From Clostridia bacterium (GTDB lineage: Bacteria > Bacillota > Clostridia > TANB77 > CAG-508): a stretch of 13,650 nucleotides of DNA. A model generated the notes under the pieces. That model had not been told where the DNA came from. It searched no databases and saw only the letters and a list, made by a program, of their open reading frames with translations. The position numbers and the translations under genes were made by a program. The stretch is from the NCBI GenBank assembly GCA_900768805.1, contig CAAGEF010000068.1, forward strand, positions 1 through 13,650. The letters are read 5' to 3'. Shown piece by piece: positions 1-7,666 of the stretch. Numbering within the stretch: position 1 is the first letter of the stretch; every line of letters begins with the position of its first letter.

Positions 1-176
1 CTATCCTTTATTTGACGGCTTTGAATATTTACTAAACTTATGTCAAACGAAAATAACACCTAAAATTAATCTAAAAATTATAATCATTCACACATACAAA
101 CTATAATTTGCAAATATAGTAATATCGGCTAATATAAAGGTGCAATTTATATGTAAATAAAATTTATACAAATTTG

Positions 177-205
177 TTGACAAATTGTAAAAAAAGTATT
201 ATTAT
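177..205 (+). promoter_or_regulatory. Sigma-A-type promoter for sortase-adhesin operon
   Basis: A perfect TTGACA -35 box (177-182) is followed after 17 bp by TATTAT (200-205). Transcription would start near 212, about 85-95 nt ahead of the sortase. The upstream stretch 1-176 is A+T-rich and shows no convincing gene. A 12-bp palindrome (215-226) lies at the predicted start point. Confidence 0.65.
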
Positions 206-295
206 AATAACAATTTATTCGAATAATTTTAGATTCAAATTTCTATGGCATTTTCTTGCCAGTAAAAATCAATTTTAAAAATTTAATAAGATGAT

Positions 296-901
296 ATGGA
301 GGTGATGATTTGTTTTAATTGTAATAGATTAAATATAAATATTATATCTGCTATATTTGCATTTTTTATAGTAATCTTAACTACAATGAATTTTAAATAT
401 TGCAGTTTATCTTTAGATATTGTTCCAGTAAATAATTATAATCAAAATAATAATGTAGAAGCTATTTATGAATCAATAGTTATAAATAATAAAGAAAAAC
501 AAGATACTAATTTAATTCAAGAATGGAGAATAGAAATTCCTAGAATAGAGTTGAATGCTAATATTGCAGAGGGAACAACAGAAGAAATTTTAGATGATTA
601 TGTTGGACATTTTGAAGAAAATTCTAAATTTGATGGAAATGTTGGATTAGCAGCACATAATAGAGGTTATAATGTTAACTACTTTGAGAAAATAAAAGAA
701 TTAGAAACAGGAGATGAAATTATATATAAATATGATGGAAATATTAGAAAATATATAGTTAAGACAAGACAAATTATTAAAGAAACAGATTGGAGTTATC
801 TTGAAAATACAGAAGATAATAGAATTACTTTAATAACTTGTGTAGAAGATATGCCAGAATATAGAAGATGTATTCAGGCTATAGAAAAAAAGGAGGAATA
901 A
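296..901 (+). CDS. Membrane-anchored sortase (class D-like transpeptidase)
   Basis: This is a cysteine transpeptidase that cleaves LPxTG-like sorting signals and joins the protein to peptidoglycan or to another pilin, acting on the outer face of the membrane. A hydrophobic signal-anchor spans about residues 13-32, and the sortase barrel covers about 75-200. The catalytic triad is visible: His121 in LAAHN, Cys182 in TLITC (178-182) and Arg190 or Arg191 in the following EYRRC. The length of 201 aa is normal for small sortases. The stop is three bases before the adhesin start, and the adhesin's AGGAGG lies inside the last sortase codons, so the two genes are surely cotranscribed and the adhesin is the likely substrate. 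The family call is secure. The class is inferred, and the exact start (296, 302 or 305) is unresolved because the strong ribosome site overlaps the first codons. Confidence 0.9.
   Translation: MEVMICFNCNRLNINIISAIFAFFIVILTTMNFKYCSLSLDIVPVNNYNQNNNVEAIYESIVINNKEKQDTNLIQEWRIEIPRIELNANIAEGTTEEILDDYVGHFEENSKFDGNVGLAAHNRGYNVNYFEKIKELETGDEIIYKYDGNIRKYIVKTRQIIKETDWSYLENTEDNRITLITCVEDMPEYRRCIQAIEKKEE
298..306 (+). promoter_or_regulatory. Nine-base Shine-Dalgarno overlapping sortase start
   Basis: GGAGGTGAT is a full complement of the usual 16S rRNA 3' end, but it lies inside the longest reading frame, just after ATG 296. In-frame candidates are ATG 296, GTG 302 and ATG 305. None has normal spacing to this site, so the sortase start is uncertain. 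Confidence 0.5.
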
Positions 902-904
902 TTA

Positions 905-3049
905 TTGAAAAAAGTTTATAAAAAATTTTTAAGTTGTTTGATGTTAGTTATACTTTTACTAAATTCATTAGGAGGAATATTGAGTAATGCAACAGAGATT
1001 TCTAGTGCTTCTTTAGTAAAAATTGGAAGTTGCGAATACCATTTAAAATATTATAGAGAGGATACTGCATCGTATAGATATCTAATATGTACAGTTGTTG
1101 GTCATTATATGGGAAATGTGTTTTATCCAGCATACTGTCTTAATAAGGATTTAAGTGGTGTTACAGATGATTGTAGTTATACTGTAAATATTAAAGAAGT
1201 AGTAAATAGAGATGATGTATGGAGAGTTGTAAAAAATGGATATCCATATAAATCTTATCAAGAAATGGGAGTAGCAAACGAATTTGATGCTTATGCAGTA
1301 ACAAAATTTGCAGTATACTGCATACTTGGTCAATCTGATGTTAATAAGTTTTATGCAGAACCAGATGATCCAGAAGCAAATGCTATGCTCAATGCTCTTA
1401 AGAATTTAGTAAATATAGGTTTAAATGGTACGGAAACAAGGTATAGTGGTAATTTTAGTATTGATAAAGTTGATGGCTTTGTACAGGAAGGGAATTATTA
1501 TACCCAAAAATATAAAGTTAATTCAAATATTGAAATGAATGATTTCGAAATTACTGGAATTACAGGTTTTCCAGCTGGAAGCTACACAGAAAAATTAGAT
1601 AATTCAAATTTTAAATTATATATTCCAAGTAGTAAATTAACTACTAATATTAGTGGGGATATAAATATTAAAGGAAGGTGTAAAACATATCCTATATTTT
1701 ATGGAGAGTCTGGGAATCCAAATTATCAAGATTATGCAATTACATATGATTCTTTTGGAGAAGTAAGCTCTATGTGTAAAACTAATTTTACAACAAATAA
1801 TGCTAAATTAAAGATAGTAAAAGTTGATTCTGAGAGTAAAGAACGAATAGCTAATACTAAATTTGGGTTGTATAAAGATGGAGTATTATTACAGACGAAA
1901 ACTACTGATAAAAATGGTATTGCAATATTTACAAATTTATTTCAAGGAAAGTATACAGTTAAAGAATTAGAAGCCAATAATGAGTATATTTTAAATGTTA
2001 ATAGTAAGGATAATATTATGGTTAATTATAACCAACAAACTGAAATAAATTTTGTAAATGAGCATAAAAAAGGCAATTTAAAAATAGTAAAAGTAGATAA
2101 GGATAACAAGAGTAAACTTCTTGAAGGAATAGAATTTGAATTATATAAAGAATCTGGTGAATATGTTGGAAAATATATAACAGATACAAAAGGAGAAATA
2201 AAAGTAGAGAATTTAAATACAGGTAAATATAAATTAAAAGAGGTAAAAACAAAAGATGGTTATAAATTATTAGATGAAATTTATTTAGAAATAAAATGGA
2301 ATGAAACTACAGAATTAGAACTTTCTAATGAAAAAAATAAAGGAAAAATAGAAATAATAAAAGTAGATAAAGACAACAATGAAATAAAAATTCCAGGTGT
2401 TAAGTTTGGGATTTATAATCAGAAAAACGAATTATTAGAATCTATTATAACAAATGAAAATGGAGAAGCAATATCTTCAAGCCTTCCTATATATAATAAT
2501 GAATATTACATACAAGAATTAGAAACAGATGAAAAATATGTATTAAATGAAGAAAAAATAAAAATAGTATTAAAAGAAAATGAAATAGCTACAATCAAAT
2601 TTGAAAATGAGTTAAAAAAAGGAAATTTAGAATTATTAAAATTGGACAAAGATACAAAAGAGCCACTAGAAAATGTTGAATTTGAATTATATGATTCACA
2701 AGATAATTTAATAAATACATATAAAACAAATGAAGAAGGTAAAATTTTTATAGAAAATTTAATTGCTAAAGATAATTATTATTTAAAAGAAGTAAAAACC
2801 AAAGATGGATATAAATTATTAGAAGAAAATATTTATTTTAATATAATTTATAATGAAACAACAAAATTAGAAATAGAAAATGAAAAAATAAAAAGTAATT
2901 TAAAAATAATAAAAGTAGATAAAGATAATAATGAAATAAAAATTTCAGAAGTAAAATTTGGAATTTATAATGAAAATCAAGAATTATTAGAAGAACTAAT
3001 AACAGATGAAAAACGGAGAAGCGATTTCTGCTTATTATCCTGTATATAA
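905..3049 (+). CDS. SpaA/Cna-B repeat adhesin, 5' part (frameshifted)
   Basis: This is the 5' part of a secreted surface adhesin or pilin-like protein. Translation starts at TTG 905, with AGGAGG at 891-896 and an 8-nt gap. Residues 1-29 are a signal peptide with likely cleavage after SNA. Residues about 40-290 resemble the thioester (TQxA) domain: Cys78 in YPAYCLN and T133-K134-F135-A136, where lysine stands in the expected glutamine position. Four complete Cna-B/SpaA beta-sandwich repeats follow (about 301-389, 391-479, 481-572, 574-663), then the start of a fifth from 665. Each has the KVDKD-type lysine strand and a terminal NE, as expected for intramolecular Lys-Asn isopeptide bonds. After Glu702 the frame breaks: an extra A in the run 3009-3013 adds 11 out-of-frame residues before the stop. 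Removing one A joins it to the 3' part as a protein of about 966 aa. The frameshift could be a true mutation, slippage variation or a sequence error. Confidence 0.85.
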   Translation: MKKVYKKFLSCLMLVILLLNSLGGILSNATEISSASLVKIGSCEYHLKYYREDTASYRYLICTVVGHYMGNVFYPAYCLNKDLSGVTDDCSYTVNIKEVVNRDDVWRVVKNGYPYKSYQEMGVANEFDAYAVTKFAVYCILGQSDVNKFYAEPDDPEANAMLNALKNLVNIGLNGTETRYSGNFSIDKVDGFVQEGNYYTQKYKVNSNIEMNDFEITGITGFPAGSYTEKLDNSNFKLYIPSSKLTTNISGDINIKGRCKTYPIFYGESGNPNYQDYAITYDSFGEVSSMCKTNFTTNNAKLKIVKVDSESKERIANTKFGLYKDGVLLQTKTTDKNGIAIFTNLFQGKYTVKELEANNEYILNVNSKDNIMVNYNQQTEINFVNEHKKGNLKIVKVDKDNKSKLLEGIEFELYKESGEYVGKYITDTKGEIKVENLNTGKYKLKEVKTKDGYKLLDEIYLEIKWNETTELELSNEKNKGKIEIIKVDKDNNEIKIPGVKFGIYNQKNELLESIITNENGEAISSSLPIYNNEYYIQELETDEKYVLNEEKIKIVLKENEIATIKFENELKKGNLELLKLDKDTKEPLENVEFELYDSQDNLINTYKTNEEGKIFIENLIAKDNYYLKEVKTKDGYKLLEENIYFNIIYNETTKLEIENEKIKSNLKIIKVDKDNNEIKISEVKFGIYNENQELLEELITDEKRRSDFCLLSCI

Positions 3050-3720
3050 TACTAAATATTATATAAAAGAATTAGAAACTAACGAAAAATACGAATTAAA
3101 TCAAGACATAATTACAATAATGTTAAAAGAAAATGAAATAACCACAATAAAATTTGAAAATGAATTAAAAAAAGGAAATTTACATTTAGTAAAATTGGAT
3201 AAAGACACAAAAGAACCAATAGAAGGAATAGAATTTGAGTTATATGATTTTAAAAGTAATTTAATAGGAACATATACAACAGATAAAAATGGTAAAATAT
3301 TTGTAGAGAATTTAAAACCACAAATAGATTATTATTTAAAAGAAATAAAAACTAAAGAAGAATATAAGTTATCTGAAGAGATAGTATATTTTGATGTAAA
3401 TTGTAATCAAACTACTAAGTTAGAAGTAACAAATGAAAAAATAAAAGGTAAATTAAAAGTAATAAAAGTTGATAAAGATGATAATAACCAAAAACTTGAG
3501 GGCGTAAAATTTGATATATATGATGAAAAAAGTAATTTATTAGAATCAATAATAACAGATAAAGAAGGAGTCGCATATTCTAGTTTACTACCATGTATTA
3601 ATAGAATATATGCAATAGTTGAAACTGAAACAATACCAGGATATATAAGAAATGAGGAATATATATTTTTTAAATTGAAAGAATCAAAAGTTTCTGAATT
3701 ATTTATTGAAAATGAAAAGC
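1805..3720 (+). repeat. Seven tandem Cna-B repeat units, alternating types
   Basis: The coding repeats begin near 1805, 2075, 2345, 2624, 2897, 3177 and 3450, each about 270-280 nt. They alternate between two types. One type (2075, 2624, 3177) has EFELY and KTK..YKL signatures. The other (2345, 2897) has FGIYN and GEAIS signatures. The 2345-2896 pair is repeated at 2897-3449 with a period of 552 nt, lengthened to 553 across the frameshift. Confidence 0.85.
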
Positions 3721-3806
3721 TAAAAGAAGAAGTTCAAGAAAAATGTGTAGAAGAAGTCTTAGAAAATAATAATGAAATTAGAGTATTACCTAGAACTGGA
3801 TACTAA
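3006..3806 (+). CDS. SpaA/Cna-B adhesin, 3' part with LPRTGY end
   Basis: This is the continuation of the upstream adhesin in the +1 frame. The nominal ATG at 3006 has no ribosome site and is internal to repeat 5, so it is not a real start. The frame completes repeat 5, then encodes repeat 6 (3177-3449) and repeat 7 (from 3450, with an IPGY motif in place of the KTKDGY-type loop), a short charged linker and the sortase motif LPRTG at 3786-3800. Only one residue (Tyr) follows before TAA, so the hydrophobic segment and basic tail normal for a cell-wall sorting signal are missing. A strong terminator begins 7 nt after the stop, which leaves no room for a lost tail. Sequence similarity and the 552-nt repeat period show that this belongs to the same gene as the 5' part. 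Confidence 0.8.
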   Translation: MKNGEAISAYYPVYNTKYYIKELETNEKYELNQDIITIMLKENEITTIKFENELKKGNLHLVKLDKDTKEPIEGIEFELYDFKSNLIGTYTTDKNGKIFVENLKPQIDYYLKEIKTKEEYKLSEEIVYFDVNCNQTTKLEVTNEKIKGKLKVIKVDKDDNNQKLEGVKFDIYDEKSNLLESIITDKEGVAYSSLLPCINRIYAIVETETIPGYIRNEEYIFFKLKESKVSELFIENEKLKEEVQEKCVEEVLENNNEIRVLPRTGY

Positions 3807-3812
3807 AATATA

Positions 3813-3870
3813 AAAAAGTTCCGAGCTTAAATTCTACTTTTTAGGTTATAGTTCAAGCTCGGAACTTTTT
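3813..3870. terminator. Bidirectional terminator between adhesin and pflA
   Basis: A 16-bp perfect inverted repeat (3813-3828 and 3855-3870, core GTTCCGAGCTT) encloses a 26-nt loop. It has T tracts on both strands, so it can stop the adhesin transcript on plus and the pfl transcript on minus. The right arm overlaps the pflA stop codon. Confidence 0.9.
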
Positions 3871-4591
3871 ATATTTCTAAAATTTCTTTAGCCTTTTTTA
3901 TATCATCTGAATTTGCATCTCTAACATCTTTCAAAGGATATTCTAAATTCATTTCTTCCCATTTAAATTTTCCTAGAGAATGGTAGGGAAGAAGTCTGAT
4001 ATTTTTGATATTTTTAAATTGTTTTAAAAATTCTTTTTCTTGTTTTAAATCTTCTGGTGCATCTGTTATTCCAGGTACAATAACTTGATTTATCCACATT
4101 GGAATATTGTTTTCATTTAAATATTTAGCAAACTCTAAATTATGTGTATTGGGATGACCAGTTAATTCAATGTTCTTTTCATTATTTATATGTTTTATAT
4201 CAAGTAATACCAAATCTGTGTATTTTAAAACTTCTTTAATGGTATCTGTTATAGGTAAACTTCCAGCTGTATCTATCGCAGTATGGATATTATATTTTTT
4301 TAATTTTTTGAATAATTCTAATATAAATTTTGCTTGAAGAAGAGGTTCTCCACCAGAAACTGTTATTCCACCATTTGATGCTTCAAAATATGGTTTTGAA
4401 CGTAAAACTTTTTCAATAACCTCATCTACTGTATAATTAGTACCTTTTCCTACTTCCCATGTATCTCTGTTATGACAATATTTACATTTTAATGGACACC
4501 CTTGCATGAAAATGACAAATCTTATACCTGGTCCATCAACTGTTCCTAAAGTTTCAAAAGAGTGTATATTGCCAGTTATTTCATTATCCAT
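3869..4591 (-). CDS. pflA: Pyruvate formate-lyase activating enzyme
   Basis: This is a cytosolic radical-SAM enzyme. It uses a [4Fe-4S] cluster and S-adenosylmethionine to abstract hydrogen from the C-terminal glycine of PflB and create the catalytic glycyl radical. The cluster motif CxxxCxxC is Cys32, Cys36, Cys39, in the characteristic GCPLKCKYCHN context, preceded by the family start TVDGPGIR. GGITVSGGEPLLQ (about 75-87) is the SAM-binding GGE region. The length of 240 aa is typical for PflA. It lies 73 nt downstream of pflB on the same strand, without an obvious promoter of its own, so it is read from the pflB transcript. The ribosome site AAAGG is weak and rather far away (14 nt), which fits lower expression than PflB. 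Confidence 0.96.
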   Translation of the reverse strand: MDNEITGNIHSFETLGTVDGPGIRFVIFMQGCPLKCKYCHNRDTWEVGKGTNYTVDEVIEKVLRSKPYFEASNGGITVSGGEPLLQAKFILELFKKLKKYNIHTAIDTAGSLPITDTIKEVLKYTDLVLLDIKHINNEKNIELTGHPNTHNLEFAKYLNENNIPMWINQVIVPGITDAPEDLKQEKEFLKQFKNIKNIRLLPYHSLGKFKWEEMNLEYPLKDVRDANSDDIKKAKEILEI

Positions 4592-4634
4592 AACTTTTGA
4601 TAATTCCTTTCTTTTAAATAATTTGTTAATAAAT

Positions 4635-4658
4635 GGGCGAGAATTACATACCTCGCCC
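4635..4658 (-). promoter_or_regulatory. GC-rich hairpin between pflB and pflA
   Basis: GGGCGAG (4635-4641) and CTCGCCC (4652-4658) form a 7-bp stem with a 10-nt loop, just after the pflB stop codon. No real T run follows on the minus strand. It is more likely an mRNA-stabilising or partial-termination stem than a full terminator. Confidence 0.5.
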
Positions 4659-4664
4659 TAAATT

Positions 4665-6899
4665 TTATATTCTTTCATGAATAGTTCTATTTATAACATC
4701 TAATTGTTGTTCTCTAGTTAATTTTGTAAAGTTAACAGCATACCCAGAAACACGTATTGTAAGTTGTGGGTATAATTCAGGATGTTCCATAGCATCTTCA
4801 AGTAAAGCTCTATCAAATACATTAACATTTACATGATGACTATTTTGAGCAAAATAACCATCTAAAATAGCTGTTAAATTAGTAATTCTAGCTTCTTCTT
4901 CTCTTCCTAATGCTTTTGGTACAATTGCGAAAGTATAAGATATACCATCTGATGCATGAGTATAAGGTAATTTTGCTATAGTATTTAATGTAGCAATAGC
5001 TCCGTTAACATCTCTTCCATGAACTGGGTTTGCTCCTGGTCCGAATGGAGCTCCTGCTCTTCTTCCGTCAGGAGTGTTACCAGTAGCTTTACCATAAACA
5101 ACATTTGATGTAATTGTTAATATTGAAAGTGTAGGTACTGAGTTTCTATAAGTTTTTTGTTTTGAAAGTTTGCCCATGAATTTTTTTACAACTTCAACTG
5201 CTATATCATCAACTCTATCATCATCATTTCCATATTTAGGAAAATCACCTTCAATTTCGAAATCAGTAGCTAAACCAGTTTCATCTCTGATAACTTTTAC
5301 TTTAGCATATTTTATAGCAGATAATGAATCAGCAACAATTGATAAACCGGCAATACCACAAGCCATTGTTCTATAAACATCTTTATCATGTAGTGCCATT
5401 TCAATTGCTTCATAAGCATATTTATCATGCATATAATGAATAATATTTAAAGCCTCTATATAAATTCTTGCTATATAATCCATCATAGTATCAAATTTTT
5501 CCATAACTTCATCATAATCTAAATATTCAGATGTGATAGGAGCAAATTTTCTAGCAACTTGCTTTCCAGATATTTCATCTCTACCACCGTTTATAGCATA
5601 TAATAAAGTTTTTGCTAAATTACATCTAGCTCCAAAGAATTGCATTTGTTTTCCAATTCTCATTGCAGAAACACAGCAAGCTATACCATAATCATCTCCA
5701 AGAGTAACTCTCATCAAATCGTCATTTTCATATTGAATTGCACTTGTTTTTATAGATAATTTGCTACAATAATTTTTAAAGCCTTGAGGTAAGCGAGTAG
5801 ACCATAATACAGTTAAGTTTGGTTCTGGAGCTGGTCCTAAATTTTCTAATGTATGAAGAACTCTAAAAGAATTTTTTGTAACTAAAGTTCTACCATCAAT
5901 ACCCATACCTCCAATACTTTCTGTAACCCAAACTGGATCACCACTAAATAATTGGTCATATTCGGGAGTTCTTAAGAAACGAACCATTCTAAGTTTCATA
6001 ATAAAATGATCCATAATTTCTTGAGCTTCTGATTCTGTAATTTTTCCTTCTTTTAAATCTCTTTCAAAATATATATCTAAAAATGTAGCTGTTCTACCAA
6101 TACTCATTGCAGCACCATTTTGTTCTTTTATTGCTCCTAAATATCCAAAATATAGCCATTGCACAGCTTCTTTTGCATCTTTGGCTGGAACAGATATATC
6201 AAATCCATATTTTTGAGCCATTATTTTTAATTCTTCTAAAGAAGCAATTTGATCTTTAATTTCTTCTCTTTCTCTAATAGAATTTTCAAAAATAGTATTT
6301 CCAAAAGTTGATTCGAATTCTCTATTTTTTTCTTCGATTAATGCATCTACACCATATAATGCAACTCTTCTGTAATCACCAATAATTCTTCCACGACCAT
6401 ATCCATCTGGTAAACCAGTTAAAAGATGAGCACTTCTCGCAGCTCTTATTTCTGGAGTGTAGGCCATAAATACACCATCATTATGTGTTCTTCTGTAATT
6501 ATGATAAATATCTTTTAGCTTATCAGAAACTTCTCTATTATAAGCTTTACAAGATTTTTCAACTATTCTTATTCCACCATTTGGCATTAAAGCTCTTTTT
6601 AATGGTTTTTCTGTTTGAAGTCCAACTATTGTTTCTAAATCTCTATCTATATATCCTGCTTCATGACTAGATATTGTAGAGGCAATATCATCAGATATAT
6701 CTAGAACTCCACCATTTTCTTTTTCTTTTTTATAAAGTTCTAAAACTTCATTCCATAGTTTTTTTGTTTTTTCTGTGGCTGGAGTAAGAAATTCTTCATT
6801 ACCTTCATATGGGGTATAGTTTTTTTGAATAAAATCTCTAACGTTTATTTCTTTTTCCCATTCTCCGCCAACAAAATTATTCCATTGGTTAAATTTCAT
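4665..6899 (-). CDS. pflB: Formate C-acetyltransferase (pyruvate formate-lyase)
   Basis: This cytosolic glycyl-radical enzyme converts pyruvate and CoA to acetyl-CoA and formate in anaerobic fermentation. The catalytic cysteine pair is Cys408-Cys409 in the GIACCVSAM context. The radical glycine is Gly719 in RVSGYAVNF, 25 residues from the end, as usual. The length of 744 aa is close to that of E. coli PflB (about 760) and the protein looks complete. The start at 6899 is well supported by AAGGAGG (6906-6912) with a 6-nt gap. The activase follows in the same transcript. The cysteine pair and RVSGYAV separate it from glycerol dehydratase and other glycyl-radical relatives. The radical form is destroyed by oxygen, which implies an anaerobic or microaerobic lifestyle. 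Confidence 0.98.
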   Translation of the reverse strand: MKFNQWNNFVGGEWEKEINVRDFIQKNYTPYEGNEEFLTPATEKTKKLWNEVLELYKKEKENGGVLDISDDIASTISSHEAGYIDRDLETIVGLQTEKPLKRALMPNGGIRIVEKSCKAYNREVSDKLKDIYHNYRRTHNDGVFMAYTPEIRAARSAHLLTGLPDGYGRGRIIGDYRRVALYGVDALIEEKNREFESTFGNTIFENSIREREEIKDQIASLEELKIMAQKYGFDISVPAKDAKEAVQWLYFGYLGAIKEQNGAAMSIGRTATFLDIYFERDLKEGKITESEAQEIMDHFIMKLRMVRFLRTPEYDQLFSGDPVWVTESIGGMGIDGRTLVTKNSFRVLHTLENLGPAPEPNLTVLWSTRLPQGFKNYCSKLSIKTSAIQYENDDLMRVTLGDDYGIACCVSAMRIGKQMQFFGARCNLAKTLLYAINGGRDEISGKQVARKFAPITSEYLDYDEVMEKFDTMMDYIARIYIEALNIIHYMHDKYAYEAIEMALHDKDVYRTMACGIAGLSIVADSLSAIKYAKVKVIRDETGLATDFEIEGDFPKYGNDDDRVDDIAVEVVKKFMGKLSKQKTYRNSVPTLSILTITSNVVYGKATGNTPDGRRAGAPFGPGANPVHGRDVNGAIATLNTIAKLPYTHASDGISYTFAIVPKALGREEEARITNLTAILDGYFAQNSHHVNVNVFDRALLEDAMEHPELYPQLTIRVSGYAVNFTKLTREQQLDVINRTIHERI

Positions 6900-6979
6900 A
6901 ATATTCCTCCTTGTATTTTAAATATAATATTTGCAATTTTTAATATTTTTATTACTAAAATTATTATTTACCGAAAGTA

Positions 6980-7008
6980 ATTGTATCATATAAAAAATAA
7001 AAAGACAA
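6980..7008 (-). promoter_or_regulatory. Promoter of pflBA operon
   Basis: On the minus strand, TTGTCT (7008-7003) is followed after 17 bp by TACAAT (6985-6980), preceded by TGA to give an extended -10 element. Transcription would begin near 6973, leaving a leader of about 73 nt. No clear Rex- or FNR/CRP-like operator was seen. Confidence 0.6.
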
Positions 7009-7034
7009 TTGAAAAAAAAAAAAAATGTATTTGT

Positions 7035-7063
7035 TTGACATAATAACTATAAAGTGCTATAAT
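7035..7063 (+). promoter_or_regulatory. Full-consensus extended -10 promoter
   Basis: TTGACA (7035-7040), 17 bp, then TATAAT (7058-7063) preceded by TGC: both boxes and the extended -10 match the consensus. Transcription would begin near 7070, downstream of ATG 7025, which rules out that ATG as the start of the following gene. Fourteen A's (7012-7025) sit just upstream and may act as an UP element. Confidence 0.85.
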
Positions 7064-7111
7064 TTCAGTGTTTACAATAAATCTTATGCTTTTTTTGAAA
7101 GGATGGTTATC

Positions 7112-7666
7112 ATGGATAAGAATAATTTTGCTATGGAACTACGGAGAAAGATAGACATAGGATACAATTTCCTAATGTTGGAAATGGATTATTGGAATCA
7201 ATCACTAACTAAAAAAGATATTGTTAAAATTATAGGAAATCACTATTCTGAAATATGGAAACAAAGATTACTTAATAAAGCTGAAACAAATCAATCATAT
7301 GATAATGTTTTAATTGATAATATTTTTGACCAACTTGTGTTTCCAAAACTTTATCAATATAGTATATTATACTATCTAACAATTCCTGAAAACATGATAA
7401 TACAGAAAATATCTATTGATGAAAAATCTTTTGGAAAGGTTCATTTAGATGGGATGTTTTCTAATAAAACTCATGGTTTGGGTATTTATGAAATTTTTTC
7501 CGAAAATGATCTTATATTAGTAATATATTTTATTGATAACAGAGTTTCAATTGATTTATTAAAAAAATGTGGTGATATGATTTCTATTTCTGATGAACTT
7601 TATAAAATTCCTCAAAAGAAACTTAGGAGTCTTATAAAGATTGCAGAAAAATACAATAATTCATAA
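7112..7666 (+). CDS. Uncharacterised 184-aa cytosolic protein
   Basis: I do not recognise this protein. The start ATG 7112 is chosen because AAAGG at 7098-7102 is 9 nt away and because the promoter lies downstream of the longer frame's ATG at 7025. The product has no signal peptide or obvious membrane segment. An N-terminal half rich in helix-forming, charged and aromatic residues is followed by an alternating hydrophobic stretch suggesting beta strands (about residues 95-145), then a basic helix at the C-terminus. No metal-binding cluster or known catalytic motif is evident. It stands alone between its own consensus promoter and its own terminator, divergent from pflB, so it should be strongly transcribed as a single gene. 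The divergent position could hint at a link to fermentation, but nothing in the sequence shows this. Confidence 0.8.
   Translation: MDKNNFAMELRRKIDIGYNFLMLEMDYWNQSLTKKDIVKIIGNHYSEIWKQRLLNKAETNQSYDNVLIDNIFDQLVFPKLYQYSILYYLTIPENMIIQKISIDEKSFGKVHLDGMFSNKTHGLGIYEIFSENDLILVIYFIDNRVSIDLLKKCGDMISISDELYKIPQKKLRSLIKIAEKYNNS

Noticed and set aside
2..106. Open frame from the left edge ending in TAA, possibly the C-terminus of an upstream gene
   Set aside because: It has only 34 codons, a low-complexity sequence and no recognisable motif, and it could be open by chance.
100..120. ACTATA / TATAGT dyad around TTTGCAAA
   Set aside because: The symmetry is offset by one base, it is A+T-rich and it lies far upstream of the promoter, so a chance dyad is likely.
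246..261. TGGCA...TTGCC resembling a sigma-54 -24/-12 promoter
   Set aside because: GG and GC are separated by 9 bases, while sigma-54 promoters need 10. A good sigma-A promoter is present upstream. The stretch is also a small TGGCA/TGCCA dyad.
3005..3016. Programmed ribosomal frameshift in the adhesin
   Set aside because: The needed shift is +1, there is no classical slippery heptamer, and the repeat-period comparison points to a simple one-base insertion.
6485..6670. Plus-strand frames inside pflB, and similar frames inside other genes
   Set aside because: They are shadow frames of strongly supported coding regions, without ribosome sites or family motifs.
7025..7111. Upstream extension of the unknown protein to ATG 7025
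   Set aside because: The perfect promoter at 7035-7063 lies inside this extension, so the transcript would not contain that ATG; a good ribosome site serves ATG 7112.
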